Below are positions 39,645-52,105 of a stretch of DNA of 64,000 nucleotides, in pieces. This DNA is from Pseudomonas sp. PSE14 (GTDB taxonomy: Bacteria; Pseudomonadota; Gammaproteobacteria; Pseudomonadales; Pseudomonadaceae). Numbering within the stretch: position 1 is the stretch's first letter; each line of letters opens with the position of its first letter. Position numbers and translations under genes: made by a program. Below the pieces are notes generated by a model. The model was not told the DNA's origin and ran no database searches. It saw only the letters and a program-made list of their open reading frames with translations. The stretch is from positions 2,108,001 through 2,172,000 of the forward strand of contig NZ_CP115669.1 in assembly GCF_029203285.1 (NCBI RefSeq). Reading direction: 5' to 3'.

Positions 39645-40568
39645 TTACTTCGCTTGACCTGAGATGTTGTAGATGTAGGCCGCGAGGATATGCACCTTGT
39701 CCTTACCCAGGTACTGCTCCTGTGCTGGCATCTGGCCCTGGCGGCCGTGGCGGATGGTCTGCTGCAGTTGCGCATAGCTGGAGCCGTAGATGAAGGCGCC
39801 CGGGTGGGTCAGGTTCGGGGCACCCATCAGTGCATTGCCCTTGCCTTCCGGGCCATGGCAGGCGACGCAGTTGGTGGCGAATACCTTGCCGCCGTTGTCG
39901 ACCTGCTCTTCGGTCACGCCTTCGGGCAGCTTGCGACCGTCCAGTTTGGCGGTAACGAAGGCGGCTACGTCCTGCACGCCTTTGTCGCCCAGCACGTCAC
40001 CCCAGGCCGGCATGGCCGCGTGACGACCGCCGAGGATGGTGGTCTCGATGCTCTTGGCGTCGCCGCCCCAGCGCCAGTCTTCGTCGGTCAGGTTCGGGAA
40101 GCCGACCGCACCCTTTGCGTCGGAGCCGTGGCAGATGGAGCAGTAGGTAGCGAACAGGCGCTCGCCCATCTTCAGTGCTTGCGGGTCCTTGGCGACTTCT
40201 TCCACGGGCATCGCAGCGTATTTGGCGAAGATCGGGCCATATTTTTCCTTGGCCAGGGCTTCTTCACGCTCCCATTGCTTGTCTTGGGTCCAGCCGCCGT
40301 CGTAGCCCGGCAGGACGCCTTTCCAGTTGCCCAGGCCCGGGTAGAGCACCAGGTAGCCGGCGGCGAACACGATGGTGCCGACGAACAGCAGGAACCACCA
40401 TTTCGGCAGCGGGTTGTCGTATTCCTCGATGCCGTCGAAGGCGTGGCCCATGGTCTGGTCGGTGGTGTTCGCGGATTGGCCGCTGCGGGTGGCGAAGACC
40501 AGCCACAGCAGGGCGATCAGCGAGCCGACTGTTAGTACGGTGACGTACAGACTCCAGAAGGTAGTCAT
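39645..40568 (-). CDS. ccoP2: cbb3 cytochrome oxidase subunit III, copy 2 (di-haem CcoP)
   Basis: A 307-residue dihaem cytochrome c, 14 residues shorter than copy 1. Haem sites C143/C146/H147 (CSICH) and C234/C237/H238 (CVACH); two membrane helices near the N-terminus, the second starting after the shared block [18 protein letters not shown]. It overlaps ccoQ2 by 4 bases and ends the operon. Confidence 0.96.
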   Translation of the reverse strand: MTTFWSLYVTVLTVGSLIALLWLVFATRSGQSANTTDQTMGHAFDGIEEYDNPLPKWWFLLFVGTIVFAAGYLVLYPGLGNWKGVLPGYDGGWTQDKQWEREEALAKEKYGPIFAKYAAMPVEEVAKDPQALKMGERLFATYCSICHGSDAKGAVGFPNLTDEDWRWGGDAKSIETTILGGRHAAMPAWGDVLGDKGVQDVAAFVTAKLDGRKLPEGVTEEQVDNGGKVFATNCVACHGPEGKGNALMGAPNLTHPGAFIYGSSYAQLQQTIRHGRQGQMPAQEQYLGKDKVHILAAYIYNISGQAK

Positions 40569-40756
40569 GCGTTGTTGCTCCTAGAAGCTTGCTCTTGCTC
40601 AGCGTGCCGCTTGGCGACCGGGTCATCCGCGAAAGGCAGCAGCGCGTCGTCGTCGAAACGCTGCTTGCGCTTGCCGCTGTAGGCCCAGAGCAGAACGCCG
40701 ACGAAGGCGACCATCACGATGACGGTGCCGAGGCCGCGAATGGTCCCGATATCCAT
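40565..40756 (-). CDS. ccoQ2: cbb3 oxidase subunit CcoQ, copy 2
   Basis: A 63-residue single-helix subunit, begins [20 protein letters not shown]. It differs from copy 1 at scattered positions and starts 4 bases after the ccoO2 stop. Confidence 0.93.
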   Translation of the reverse strand: MDIGTIRGLGTVIVMVAFVGVLLWAYSGKRKQRFDDDALLPFADDPVAKRHAEQEQASRSNNA

Positions 40757-40760
40757 GCTG

Positions 40761-41369
40761 TCACCGCTTGTTCTTGATGGAGGTGCCGAGGACCTGCAGG
40801 TACGCGACCACCGCGTCCATTTCGGTCTTCCCTTTGACGGCGTCGCTGGCGCCGGCGATGTCGTCGTCCGTGTAGGGCACGCCCATGACGCGCATCACTT
40901 CCAGCTTCTTCGCTGTGTCCTTGCCATCGAGCTTGTTCTCGACCAGCCAGGGGTAGGCGGGCATCTTCGACTCCGGTACCACGTTGCGCGGGTTGTACAG
41001 GTGCGCGCGGTGCCAGTCGTCCGAGTAGCGGCCGCCGACGCGGGCCAGGTCCGGGCCGGTACGCTTGGAGCCCCACAGGAACGGGTGGTCCCAGACGCTT
41101 TCGCCAGCAACGGAGTAGTGGCCGTAGCGCTCGGTTTCGGCGCGGAACGGGCGGATCATCTGCGAGTGGCAGCCCACGCAACCTTCGCGGATGTACACGT
41201 CACGGCCTTCCAGTTGCAGGGCGGTGTAGGGCTTCATGCCTTCCACCGGGGTGTTGGTCACGTCCTGGAAGAACAGCGGAACGATCTGGGTCAGGCCGCC
41301 GATGCTCACGGCAACCGCCATGCACAGTGCCAGCAGGCCGACGTTCTTCTCGAGTACTTCGTGTTTCAT
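40761..41369 (-). CDS. ccoO2: cbb3 cytochrome oxidase subunit II, copy 2 (mono-haem CcoO)
   Basis: A 202-residue mono-haem cytochrome c with C64/C67/H68 (CVGCH). A long central block, from the haem site to [11 protein letters not shown], is almost identical at DNA level to ccoO1, while the ends diverge. It lies 10 bases after ccoN2. Confidence 0.96.
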   Translation of the reverse strand: MKHEVLEKNVGLLALCMAVAVSIGGLTQIVPLFFQDVTNTPVEGMKPYTALQLEGRDVYIREGCVGCHSQMIRPFRAETERYGHYSVAGESVWDHPFLWGSKRTGPDLARVGGRYSDDWHRAHLYNPRNVVPESKMPAYPWLVENKLDGKDTAKKLEVMRVMGVPYTDDDIAGASDAVKGKTEMDAVVAYLQVLGTSIKNKR

Positions 41370-41379
41370 GTCGGTCTCC

Positions 41380-42804
41380 TCAGGCCATCTGTGCCGCGGC
41401 TTGCATTTCAGCCGGCTTGGCGGCCGCTACGGTGCGCCAGGTGTTGTAGGCCATGACCAGCATGCCCATCAGGAACACCGCGCCACCGATCATCCGCACG
41501 ATGTAGCCCGGGTGGCCGGCGGCCAGGGCTTCCACGAAGGAGTAGGTGAGGGTGCCGTCGGCATTGACCGCGCGCCACATCAGGCCCTGGGTGATGCCGT
41601 TGACCCACATGGAGGCGATGTACAGAACGGTGCCGATGGTGGCCAGCCAGAAGTGGGTGTTGATCAGCCCCACGCTGTGCATCTGCTCGCGGCCGAAGAC
41701 CTTCGGGATCATGTGGTACAGGGAGCCGATGGAAACCATGGCGACCCAGCCCAGGGCGCCGGCGTGCACGTGGCCGATGGTCCAGTCGGTGTAGTGGGAG
41801 AGGGCGTTGACGGTCTTGATGGCCATCATCGGGCCTTCGAAGGTGGACATGCCGTAGAAGGCCAGGGAAACCACCAGGAAGCGCAGGATCGGATCGGTGC
41901 GCAGCTTATGCCAGGCGCCGGAGAGGGTCATCATGCCGTTGATCATGCCGCCCCAGCTCGGCGCCAGCAGGATCAGCGACATCACCATGCCCAGCGACTG
42001 TGCCCAGTCCGGCAGCGCGGTGTAGTGCAGGTGGTGCGGGCCGGCCCAGATGTACACGGCGATCAGTGCCCAGAAGTGCACGATGGACAGGCGATAGGAA
42101 TAGACCGGACGTTCAGCCTGCTTGGGTACGAAGTAGTACATCATTCCCAGGAAGCCGGCGGTCAGGAAGAAGCCCACGGCGTTGTGGCCGTACCACCACT
42201 GGATCATGGCGTCGGTGGCGCCCGAGTACAGCGAGTAGGACTTGGTCAGGCTGACCGGGATCTCCATGTTGTTGACCACGTGCAGCAGGGCCACGGTCAG
42301 GATGAAGCCGCCGAAGAACCAGTTGCCCACATAGATGTGCTTGGTCTTGCGCTTGATCAGGGTGCCGAAGAAGACGATCGCGTAGCTGACCCAGACGATG
42401 GTGATCAGGATGTCGATCGGCCATTCCAGTTCGGCGTACTCCTTGGAGGAGGTGTAGCCCAGCGGCAGGGTGATCGCAGCCAGCAGGATCACCAGCTGCC
42501 AACCCCAGAAGGTGAAGGAGGCGAGGGCGTCCGAGAACAGGCGGGTCTGGCAGGTGCGCTGTACGGCGTAATAGCTGGTGGCGAACAGTGCGCAGCCGCC
42601 GAAGGCGAAGATCACGGCGTTGGTGTGCAGCGGACGCAGGCGTCCGAAACTGGTCCAGGGTAGGCCGAGGTTGAGTTCGGGCCACACCAGTTGCGCGGCG
42701 ATCAGGACACCGACGGCCATGCCGACGATCCCCCAGACCACTGTCATAATGGCGAACTGGCGGACCACCTTATAGTTATAAGCGGTCTGATTGGTTGTGC
42801 TCAT
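41380..42804 (-). CDS. ccoN2: cbb3 cytochrome oxidase catalytic subunit I, copy 2
   Basis: A 474-residue catalytic subunit with the same helices and metal-site histidines as copy 1 ([34 protein letters not shown]). The termini differ, while the central third is nearly identical at DNA level. Start at 42804. An Anr-type box at 42943-42956 fits the known low-oxygen induction of cco-2 in P. aeruginosa. Confidence 0.96.
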   Translation of the reverse strand: MSTTNQTAYNYKVVRQFAIMTVVWGIVGMAVGVLIAAQLVWPELNLGLPWTSFGRLRPLHTNAVIFAFGGCALFATSYYAVQRTCQTRLFSDALASFTFWGWQLVILLAAITLPLGYTSSKEYAELEWPIDILITIVWVSYAIVFFGTLIKRKTKHIYVGNWFFGGFILTVALLHVVNNMEIPVSLTKSYSLYSGATDAMIQWWYGHNAVGFFLTAGFLGMMYYFVPKQAERPVYSYRLSIVHFWALIAVYIWAGPHHLHYTALPDWAQSLGMVMSLILLAPSWGGMINGMMTLSGAWHKLRTDPILRFLVVSLAFYGMSTFEGPMMAIKTVNALSHYTDWTIGHVHAGALGWVAMVSIGSLYHMIPKVFGREQMHSVGLINTHFWLATIGTVLYIASMWVNGITQGLMWRAVNADGTLTYSFVEALAAGHPGYIVRMIGGAVFLMGMLVMAYNTWRTVAAAKPAEMQAAAQMA

Positions 42805-42914
42805 TTATGGGCTTCCATCCACGGTTATGGGCTATGCCCATCCCGGCAGGTTTTTTACGGCAGATGCCGCCCCTCCCCCTTGGGATAGGTACTAATTGGG
42901 AATTAGCGGAGTGA

Positions 42915-42956
42915 AGGATGGATAAAGGCCCCTCTCGGAATATTGATTCCGGTCAA
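42915..42956 (-). promoter_or_regulatory. Likely ANR-dependent promoter of cco-2, inside a divergent gene
   Basis: TTGATTCCGGTCAA (42943-42956) matches the Anr consensus at 9 of 10 bases. On the minus strand CATCCT (42920-42915), keeping the key A2 and T6 of a -10, is centred 32 bases downstream. The start would be near 42908, about 100 bases before ccoN2. The box lies within codons 9-13 of the divergent hydrolase gene. Confidence 0.65.
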
Positions 42957-43616
42957 TTGCCGCCAGAGACCCCTGTCGCGGGCGCCTGCGGTGCTTTGTC
43001 GCTGCTGCGGAACCCGGCATGCGGCGAACTGTCGGCTACGCTGGTCCTCGCCCATGGCGCCGGCGCGCCGATGGACAGCCCGTTCATGGACGACATTGCC
43101 GCGCGCCTGGTCGAACGGGGTATCTCGGTGGTGCGCTTCGAGTTCCCCTATATGGCTATGCGCAGGGAGGATGGGAAGCGGCGGCCGCCGAACCCGCAGA
43201 AGCTGTTGCTCGAATGCTGGCGGCAGGTTTATGCGCAGCTGCGCGCCGAAGTGCCCGGCAAGCTGGCCATCGGCGGCAAGTCCATGGGCGGGCGCATGGC
43301 CAGCCTGCTGGCGGACGAGTTGGGCGCCGATGCGCTGGTCTGCCTCGGCTATCCCTTCTACGCGGCCGGCAAGCCGGAGAAACCGCGCGTGGCGCACCTG
43401 GCCGAGTTGAAGACGCCGACCCTGATCGTTCAGGGCGAGCGCGATGCATTGGGCGATCGCCCAACGGTCGAGGGTTATTCATTGTCGCCTGAGATCCATC
43501 TGCACTGGCTGGCGGCTGCCGACCACGACCTCAAGCCGCTCAAGGCTTCCGGGCTGACCCACGAGCAGCATCTGGAAAGCACCGCTGCCAGGATCGAAGC
43601 TTTTCTATTGCGCTAA
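42918..43616 (+). CDS. Alpha/beta-hydrolase family protein (Tex30/KANL3-type)
   Basis: A 232-residue predicted hydrolase. It has the oxyanion region LVLAHGAGAPMDS, the nucleophile elbow IGGKSMGGRMA, an acid site near GERDALG and a final histidine in AAADHDLKP. The family has no settled substrate. It is divergent from ccoN2, and its first codons overlap the cco-2 promoter. ATG at 42918 with GGAG 8 bases upstream. Confidence 0.85.
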   Translation: MDKGPSRNIDSGQLPPETPVAGACGALSLLRNPACGELSATLVLAHGAGAPMDSPFMDDIAARLVERGISVVRFEFPYMAMRREDGKRRPPNPQKLLLECWRQVYAQLRAEVPGKLAIGGKSMGGRMASLLADELGADALVCLGYPFYAAGKPEKPRVAHLAELKTPTLIVQGERDALGDRPTVEGYSLSPEIHLHWLAAADHDLKPLKASGLTHEQHLESTAARIEAFLLR

Positions 43617-43705
43617 TCGGCCCTTAAGACAGGCGCCCCTATCCTCGCCAGCGTCGACTCCCAGCAGTCGACGCCCCGCTTCCAGAGGACAGGCCGAAGG
43701 CTGCC

Positions 43706-44878
43706 ATGAACCTTGATTACGCTGAACGCATTGCCACCCAACCCCACCGATTTTCCCCCGGCGCCGCGCACAGCCTGCTGCTGACGGGCGCCACCGGTTT
43801 CCTTGGCGGCTCCGTCGCTGCTCACCTGATTGCCGACGGGCATGGCGAAGCGCTGCTGTTCCTCGTCCGCGCCGAGACGCCCGCGCAGGGCCTGGAGCGC
43901 TTGCGCGACAACCTGCGCCTGCACTGCGTACCGGAAAGTGCGCTGGACACTCTGAAGGACCATCAGATTCTTTGCGGCGACTTGCTGGATACCGCGTGGA
44001 TGCAGGGCGAACGTGCCCGCCTGATGCGCGTGGAGCAGGTGATCAACTGTGCGGCTGTGGCTTCGTTCTCGAAGAACCCGAGCATCTGGCCGGTGAACGT
44101 CGAAGGCACCTTCGCTTTCGCCCGGCTGCTCAGCCAGTCGCGCAACCTCAAGCGCCTCCTGCATGTGGGCACCGCCATGTGCTGCGGGCCGCAGCGCGAG
44201 TCGCCGGTGCGCGAGTCATGGGACTTCCCCGATAGCGGCGAGCAACTGGTGGACTACACCGCCTCCAAGGCCGAGATCGAACGGCGCATGCGTGAGGAGT
44301 TGCCGCAACTGCCGCTGGTGGTGGCGCGGCCATCCATCGTCGTTGGCCATCGCGAGCTGGGTTGCCGCGCCTCGGGGAGCATCTTCTGGGTGTTCCGCAT
44401 GGGCTTCGCGCTGGAGAGCTTCACCTGCGGCCTGGATGAGCAGATCGACGTGATCCCGGTGGACTACTGCGCCGAAGCGCTGGTGGCCCTGGCGCTCAAA
44501 CCGACGCTGAGCCACAGCCTCTACCACATCTCCGCCGGCCGCGGTTCGGCCTGCACCTTCGGCGAGATCGATCGTGCCTATGCCGACGCCCGTGGCGAGG
44601 CGCCGGTGGGGGAGCGCTACCGCAAGGTGAGCAGCGAGGACCTGCGCGAGCTGGCCGGCAGCTTCGAGAGCCGCATCGGCAAGGCCAACCCACGCCTGGT
44701 ACTGCGGGCGCTGCGCCTGTACAGCGGCTTCGCCGACCTCAATTACCTGTTCGACAACCAGCGCCTGCTGGACGAGGGTATCGCCGCGCCGCCGCGCTTC
44801 ACGGACTATGTGGATGTCTGCGTGCATTCCTCGCAGGAAGTGAGCATCCCGGCGCAGATGCAGTGGGATTTCAAGTAG
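43706..44878 (+). CDS. Extended SDR / thioester-reductase-like protein
   Basis: A 390-residue NAD(P)-binding protein of the NAD_binding_4 (fatty acyl-CoA reductase/thioester reductase) type. It has LLTGATGFLGGSVAAHL at 24-40, INCAAVASFSKN and the catalytic YTASK. Unlike carboxylic acid reductases it has no adenylation or carrier domain, so the substrate would be a free acyl thioester. It follows the hydrolase gene after 89 bases. A REPIN separates it from the aer-like gene. The physiological role is unknown. Confidence 0.82.
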   Translation: MNLDYAERIATQPHRFSPGAAHSLLLTGATGFLGGSVAAHLIADGHGEALLFLVRAETPAQGLERLRDNLRLHCVPESALDTLKDHQILCGDLLDTAWMQGERARLMRVEQVINCAAVASFSKNPSIWPVNVEGTFAFARLLSQSRNLKRLLHVGTAMCCGPQRESPVRESWDFPDSGEQLVDYTASKAEIERRMREELPQLPLVVARPSIVVGHRELGCRASGSIFWVFRMGFALESFTCGLDEQIDVIPVDYCAEALVALALKPTLSHSLYHISAGRGSACTFGEIDRAYADARGEAPVGERYRKVSSEDLRELAGSFESRIGKANPRLVLRALRLYSGFADLNYLFDNQRLLDEGIAAPPRFTDYVDVCVHSSQEVSIPAQMQWDFK

Positions 44879-44906
44879 CCGGCTGAGTGCTGCGGGTGGG
44901 TATGCG

Positions 44907-44977
44907 CTGTAGGAGCGAGCTTGCTCGCGAACCCGGTCCCGTCGCGGAGCTGTTCGCGAGCAAGCTCGCTCCTACAG
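44907..44977. repeat. REP doublet (REPIN)
   Basis: CTGTAGGAGCGAGCTTGCTC and its inverted partner ending CTCGCTCCTACAG. It lies between the SDR and aer genes, which converge. Confidence 0.92.
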
Positions 44978-45001
44978 TTGCCTCCGCGGGCGGCAATGGC
45001 C

Positions 45002-46567
45002 TCAGCGGTTGAACCGCTCCACCAGCGAATACTGGCGATGGGCGGTCTGGGTCAGCTCCTCGCTGAGCTGCGCGGTACGTTGGGCTTCGCCGGAGGTCTG
45101 GTCGGCCAGGTCGGCGATGGTGCTGATGTTGCGGTTGATCTCTTCAGCCACCGCGCTCTGCTCTTCCGCTGCGGCGGCGATCTGGGTGGTCATCTCGGTA
45201 ATGTTGGCCACCGCATCGCTGATGCCTACCAGTGCGTTGTCGGCGCGCAGCACGCGCTCCACTCCTTCGTCGGCCTGTCGGCGACCGGCTTCCATGGCGC
45301 GCACGGCCTCGGTGGCGGTGTTCTGCAGGTTGGCGATCAATTGGTGGATCTGCTCGGTGGATTCGGCGGTGCGTTGGGCCAGCGAGCGGACCTCGTCGGC
45401 CACCACGGCGAAGCCCCGGCCCATTTCACCGGCGCGGGCGGCCTCGATGGCGGCGTTGAGCGCCAGCAGGTTGGTCTGGTCGGCGATGCCCTTGATCACG
45501 TCCACCACACCACCAATCTCGTCGCTGTCACGGGCGAGCTGGCTGACCGCTTCACCGGTTTCGCCCACCGAGGTGGACAGGCGCTGCATGGCCTCGCGGG
45601 TTTCCGCGGCAATCAGTCGGCCCTGGCTGGTCAGGTCGTTGGCTTGGCGGGTGGCATCGGCAGTGCGCTGGACGTTGTCGGCCACTTCCTGGGTGGTGGC
45701 GGCCATCTGGTTGACCGCCGTGGCCACCTGCTCGGTCTCCTGGCGCTGGCGATCCAGTCCGGCGGAGCTGTGATGCGCCAGGGTGTCGGCTTCGCGGGCC
45801 TGGTCGGTCAGGGATTCGGCGGTGTCCTGCAGTCGGGTCAGACAGGTCTTAAGGCGCGCTTCCTGGCTGAGGATGGACATTTCCAGGCGTGCCTGGGCGC
45901 CACGGCTGTCGGTGTACATCTGCGCGATCAGCGGGTCGGAGGTGGTTTGTTCGGCCAGTTGCAGCAGGCGTTTCAGGCCACGTTGTTGCCAGCTCAGACC
46001 GATCAGGCCCAGCGGAATCGAGAGCAGCGCCGCAAGCAGGAAGCCCCAGTGGGAATCCAGCCAGACGCCGATCATGAAGGCGATCTGGCCGATCAGGATG
46101 AACGGCAGCCAGTCCAGCAGCACCGGCAGCCAGCGGTCGCGGGCCGGGATGGCCGGCTTGCCGGCGTTGATCCGCGCGTACAGCGCCTCGGCGCGGCGAA
46201 CCTGTTCGGCGGTGGGTTTTACCCGCACCGATTCGTAGCCGACGATCTCGTTGCGTTCGAAGATCGGCGTGACGTAGGCACTGACCCAATAGTGATCGCC
46301 GCTCTTGCAGCGGTTCTTGACGATGCCCATCCACGGGCGGCCCTTCTTCAGGGTGGTCCACATGTGCTCGAACACCGCCGGCGGTACGTCCGGATGGCGC
46401 ACCAGGTTGTGCGGCGCGCCGACCAGTTCTTCTCGCGAGAAGCCACTGATGTTGATGAAAGCATCGTTGGCGTAGGTAATCACGCCGCGCGCATTGGTGG
46501 TGGAGATCAGTCGTTGGTCAGCGGGGAAGGTGCGTTCACGCTGGGTGATCGGCTGGTTGTTACGCAT
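45002..46567 (-). CDS. aer: Aerotaxis receptor Aer-like methyl-accepting protein
   Basis: A 521-residue chemoreceptor with an N-terminal PAS domain (about 10-120; [20 protein letters not shown], typical of FAD-binding Aer PAS), two membrane helices (about 148-190), a HAMP-like linker and a cytoplasmic signalling domain with the hairpin tip [20 protein letters not shown]. It should steer cells by redox or oxygen and pass the signal through CheW/CheA. In P. aeruginosa its homologue is Anr-controlled; I found only a TTGAT half-site near 46633 here. Confidence 0.94.
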   Translation of the reverse strand: MRNNQPITQRERTFPADQRLISTTNARGVITYANDAFINISGFSREELVGAPHNLVRHPDVPPAVFEHMWTTLKKGRPWMGIVKNRCKSGDHYWVSAYVTPIFERNEIVGYESVRVKPTAEQVRRAEALYARINAGKPAIPARDRWLPVLLDWLPFILIGQIAFMIGVWLDSHWGFLLAALLSIPLGLIGLSWQQRGLKRLLQLAEQTTSDPLIAQMYTDSRGAQARLEMSILSQEARLKTCLTRLQDTAESLTDQAREADTLAHHSSAGLDRQRQETEQVATAVNQMAATTQEVADNVQRTADATRQANDLTSQGRLIAAETREAMQRLSTSVGETGEAVSQLARDSDEIGGVVDVIKGIADQTNLLALNAAIEAARAGEMGRGFAVVADEVRSLAQRTAESTEQIHQLIANLQNTATEAVRAMEAGRRQADEGVERVLRADNALVGISDAVANITEMTTQIAAAAEEQSAVAEEINRNISTIADLADQTSGEAQRTAQLSEELTQTAHRQYSLVERFNR

Positions 46568-46714
46568 GTGAGGAGAATTCCACAGCAGAAGCGAATCGCT
46601 TGGTCAGGTTATCGGCCGCCGGACCGGCAAGTTGATGCTTGTTTCAGAAAAAAGTCAGAGCAGCACTGGACGATGGCTGGGTGCCATCAGTCACGGAATC
46701 CTACGAAAGTCGAG

Positions 46715-46735
46715 GGCGGCCCGTTGCGGGCCGCC
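46715..46735 (-). terminator. Probable acnA terminator
   Basis: Perfect 9-bp stem GGCGGCCCG/CGGGCCGCC with a 3-base loop, 12 bases after the acnA stop. The T-tract is weak. Confidence 0.6.
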
Positions 46736-46746
46736 GCGGTGAAGGT

Positions 46747-49479
<2,733 letters not shown>

Positions 49480-49794
49480 GACATTCTCCTCAGGCTTGGA
49501 TCGGCAGTGTGCTGCCGATACTTGGCGAAGGGCGGGCAACTTACCCTGATCCAACGCAGAAAAGTTGCGATTGGCATCGATCTCCGCCATGCAGGGTGAT
49601 CGCCTCGCCAGGTGGCGGGCGCTGCACCAGAACACTCAAGCTAGACCGCTGTGCGGGGTCTTGCCATCTGTTCTGGACCGGTCGCCCGGCCTGGGGGTTC
49701 CTGCTAAGTGAAGATCGTTACCAGAATATTCCTGCGAATCTGAATGAAACCGTCGCGGGCAGCCTCTATAGTGCGCGGCCGAGGAGACACCCCG
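49480..49794. other. acnA-rlmM divergent intergenic region
   Basis: 315 bases between divergent genes. A TATAGT -10-like hexamer at 49767-49772 lies 22 bases before the rlmM start. The acnA promoter must also be here but was not located. No repeats and no credible small gene. Confidence 0.5.
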
Positions 49795-50862
49795 ATGAAT
49801 ACCCTGTTACTGCACTGCCGTCCGGGCTTCGAAAACGAGGTCTGCGCCGAGCTGTCCGAGCACGCCGCGCGCCTGGAGATCCCGGGTTACGCCCGAGCCA
49901 AGCCGGCTACCGCCTACGCCGAATTCATCTGCACCGAGGCCGACGGCGCGGAGCGCCTGATGCGCCAGCTGCGCTTTTCCGAGCTGATCTTCCCGCGCCA
50001 GTGGGCGCGCGGAAACGGTTTCACCGCGTTGCCGGAGCAGGACCGCATCGGCGCGATCCTCGAAGCGCTGGAGGGTTTCCCTGCGTGCGGCAGCCTCTGG
50101 CTGGAAGTGTTCGACACCAATGATGGCAAGGAGCTTTCGACCTTCTGCCGCAAGTTCGAGAAGCCCCTGCGCGCCGCCCTGGTCAAGGCTGGCAAGCTGG
50201 TGGACGATCCGAGCCTGCCGCGTCTGCTGCTGACTTTCCGCTCAGGCCGCGAGGCGTTCATCGGCATCGCCGAGTCGCGCAACTGCGCCATGTGGCCGAT
50301 GGGCATCCCGCGCCTGAAATTTCCCCGCGAGGCGCCCAGTCGTTCGACCCTCAAGCTGGAGGAAGCCTGGCACCACTTCATTCCACGCGCCGACTGGGAC
50401 CGCCGCCTGGCGCCGGACATGCTTGCTGTGGACCTGGGTGCATCGCCCGGCGGCTGGACCTGGCAACTGGTGAACCGCGAGATGCGCGTCGTCGCCGTGG
50501 ACAACGGGCCGATGGCGGAGAACCTGATGTACTCCGGACTGGTCGAGCACCAGCGCGTCGACGGCTACGCGTTCCGCCCGCGCCAGCGCATGGACTGGAT
50601 GGTTTGCGACATCGTCGAGAAGCCCGCGCGCACCGGTGCCATGATGGAGACCTGGATCGGCGAGGGACTGTGCCGCGAGGCCATCGTCAACCTCAAGCTG
50701 CCGATGAAGCAGCGCTATGCCGAGGTGCGGCGCATCCTCGACCGCCTGCACGAGTCCTTCCGTGAGCGCGGCCTGAAGGTACAGGTCGGCTGCAAGCAGC
50801 TCTACCACGACCGCGAGGAAGTCACCTGCCACCTGCGCCGCCTGGAGAAGGGCGAGCGCTGA
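49795..50862 (+). CDS. rlmM: 23S rRNA C2498 2'-O-ribose methyltransferase RlmM
   Basis: SAM-dependent enzyme that methylates the 2'-OH of C2498. The 355-residue protein has an N-terminal THUMP-like domain (about 1-170) and a Rossmann methyltransferase domain with motif I AVDLGASPGGWTWQL at 211-225. The conserved catalytic Asp/Lys/Glu positions cannot be mapped exactly by eye. ATG at 49795 with GAGGAG upstream. Confidence 0.95.
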   Translation: MNTLLLHCRPGFENEVCAELSEHAARLEIPGYARAKPATAYAEFICTEADGAERLMRQLRFSELIFPRQWARGNGFTALPEQDRIGAILEALEGFPACGSLWLEVFDTNDGKELSTFCRKFEKPLRAALVKAGKLVDDPSLPRLLLTFRSGREAFIGIAESRNCAMWPMGIPRLKFPREAPSRSTLKLEEAWHHFIPRADWDRRLAPDMLAVDLGASPGGWTWQLVNREMRVVAVDNGPMAENLMYSGLVEHQRVDGYAFRPRQRMDWMVCDIVEKPARTGAMMETWIGEGLCREAIVNLKLPMKQRYAEVRRILDRLHESFRERGLKVQVGCKQLYHDREEVTCHLRRLEKGER

Positions 50863-50963
50863 CGACCCGGAGCTGTCAGGCCGCGCCACCCGACCTTTGG
50901 TGACTTGTCGCGGCGCGCCGCATTGGCCCATGCTGTGCGGCGCGAGATCCTCCGGAGACCTTC

Positions 50964-51842
50964 GTGAAGCGAAAGTTGCCCTCCCTGCTGGGCAGTTACA
51001 GCCGCATGTTGCTGCCGCGCCGTGGCCTGGGCCAGGGCGAGCGTGTTCCCTACCTGGCGATGGACAGTCGCACCCTGCATTTCGATCTGCGCCATCTGCG
51101 CGCCTATCGTCAGCACTTCGGCCTCGACCCGGCGCTGGGCGTGCCGCTGCTCTATCCGCAGGTGATCAGCCTGCCTTTGCACCTGCGCCTGCTCAGCCGC
51201 TCGCGCATGCCGCTCTCGGTACTCGGGCTCATCCACCTGCGCAGTCATATCCAGCGCTACCGCCTGCTCAATGAGCACGAACCGCTGCAGTTCGACTGCC
51301 GCATCCTCACCAGCCGACGCAGCGCATTGGGGCTGGAAGTGGACGTGCTCACCGAAGCCTGGCACCACGACATGCTCTACTGGCAGTCAATCACCACCTA
51401 CCTGCGTCGAGGCGATTTCCTCGAGCCCGGAGCTGAGCCCGACCCGCTGCCGGAGCGGGCCCAGTGGCACACCCTGGACGCACCGGTCCACGCCGGCGTG
51501 CAGTGGCGCGTACCGAAGATCGTCGGCTGGCGCTATGCCGGCCTGAGCGGTGACTTCAACCCCCTGCACCTGTCGCGCCTGATGGCTTCTCACTACGGCT
51601 TCGGCAAACCTTTCGCCCACGGCATGTGGGGCCTGGCGCGCAGCCTGACGGGCCGTCGTCTGGCCGAGAACGTGCGCCTGGATGCGCACTTCAAGGCGCC
51701 GTTGCCGCTGGGCAGCCAGGTGAAGCAGAGCTACCGCCGGCTGGGCGAGAAGGAACAGTGGGCGCTACTGCCAGCCGAGGGGGATGGCGAGCCGATGCTG
51801 CTGGCGCAGCTGGACGAGGCGCCGGACGGGCCGTTGCGTTGA
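50964..51842 (+). CDS. MaoC-like hot-dog dehydratase
   Basis: A 292-residue hot-dog-fold protein. Residues about 180-280 carry the MaoC hydratase motif (RYAGLSGDFNPLHLS, then PFAHGMW) with the Asp/His pair expected for enoyl-CoA hydration; the first half appears to be a degenerate second hot-dog. The start is GTG at 50964, with GGAG 7 bases upstream. Its partner enzymes are not adjacent, so the exact acyl substrate is open. Confidence 0.82.
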   Translation: MKRKLPSLLGSYSRMLLPRRGLGQGERVPYLAMDSRTLHFDLRHLRAYRQHFGLDPALGVPLLYPQVISLPLHLRLLSRSRMPLSVLGLIHLRSHIQRYRLLNEHEPLQFDCRILTSRRSALGLEVDVLTEAWHHDMLYWQSITTYLRRGDFLEPGAEPDPLPERAQWHTLDAPVHAGVQWRVPKIVGWRYAGLSGDFNPLHLSRLMASHYGFGKPFAHGMWGLARSLTGRRLAENVRLDAHFKAPLPLGSQVKQSYRRLGEKEQWALLPAEGDGEPMLLAQLDEAPDGPLR

Positions 51843-51868
51843 TCTTCCCGATTAGCTCCGAAATCCTT

Positions 51869-51984
51869 TCGTAGGGCGTACAACCGTTCGCGGTTGTACG
51901 CCGATTCACCTCGCTTCGTCGCTTGCGCCCGGGCCGAATCCGGAGTGCCCGGAGATCGAGGCCAATCGGCGTATAACGTCGAGC
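51869..51984. repeat. MITE-like element, second copy (right end lost)
   Basis: The left end from TCGTAGGGCGTACAACCGTT to GGTTGTACGCCGAT is identical to the copy at 25684. The right end stops in GTATAACGTCGAGC, without the final CGCCCTACG. The middle differs from copy 1. A REPIN starts 17 bases later. Confidence 0.75.
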
Positions 51985-52000
51985 TTTGGCGCGGGGGGCT

Positions 52001-52075
52001 GTTCGCGAGCAAGCTCGCTCCTACGAAGAGCATGTACGCGCGGGCTTCACTTATAGGAGCGAGCTTGTTCGCGAA
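52001..52075. repeat. REP doublet, reversed arrangement
   Basis: Here the two REPs point the opposite way round: GTTCGCGAGCAAGCTCGCTC comes first and TAGGAGCGAGCTTGTTCGCG second. Confidence 0.88.
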
Positions 52076-52105
52076 GCGCACGGCAGAGGAGCCGCCGGCG
52101 ACAAC

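Noticed and set aside
46620..46640. Possible Anr box upstream of aer
   Set aside because: Only a TTGAT half-site is present near 46633; the other half does not match ATCAA, so I did not call it a box.
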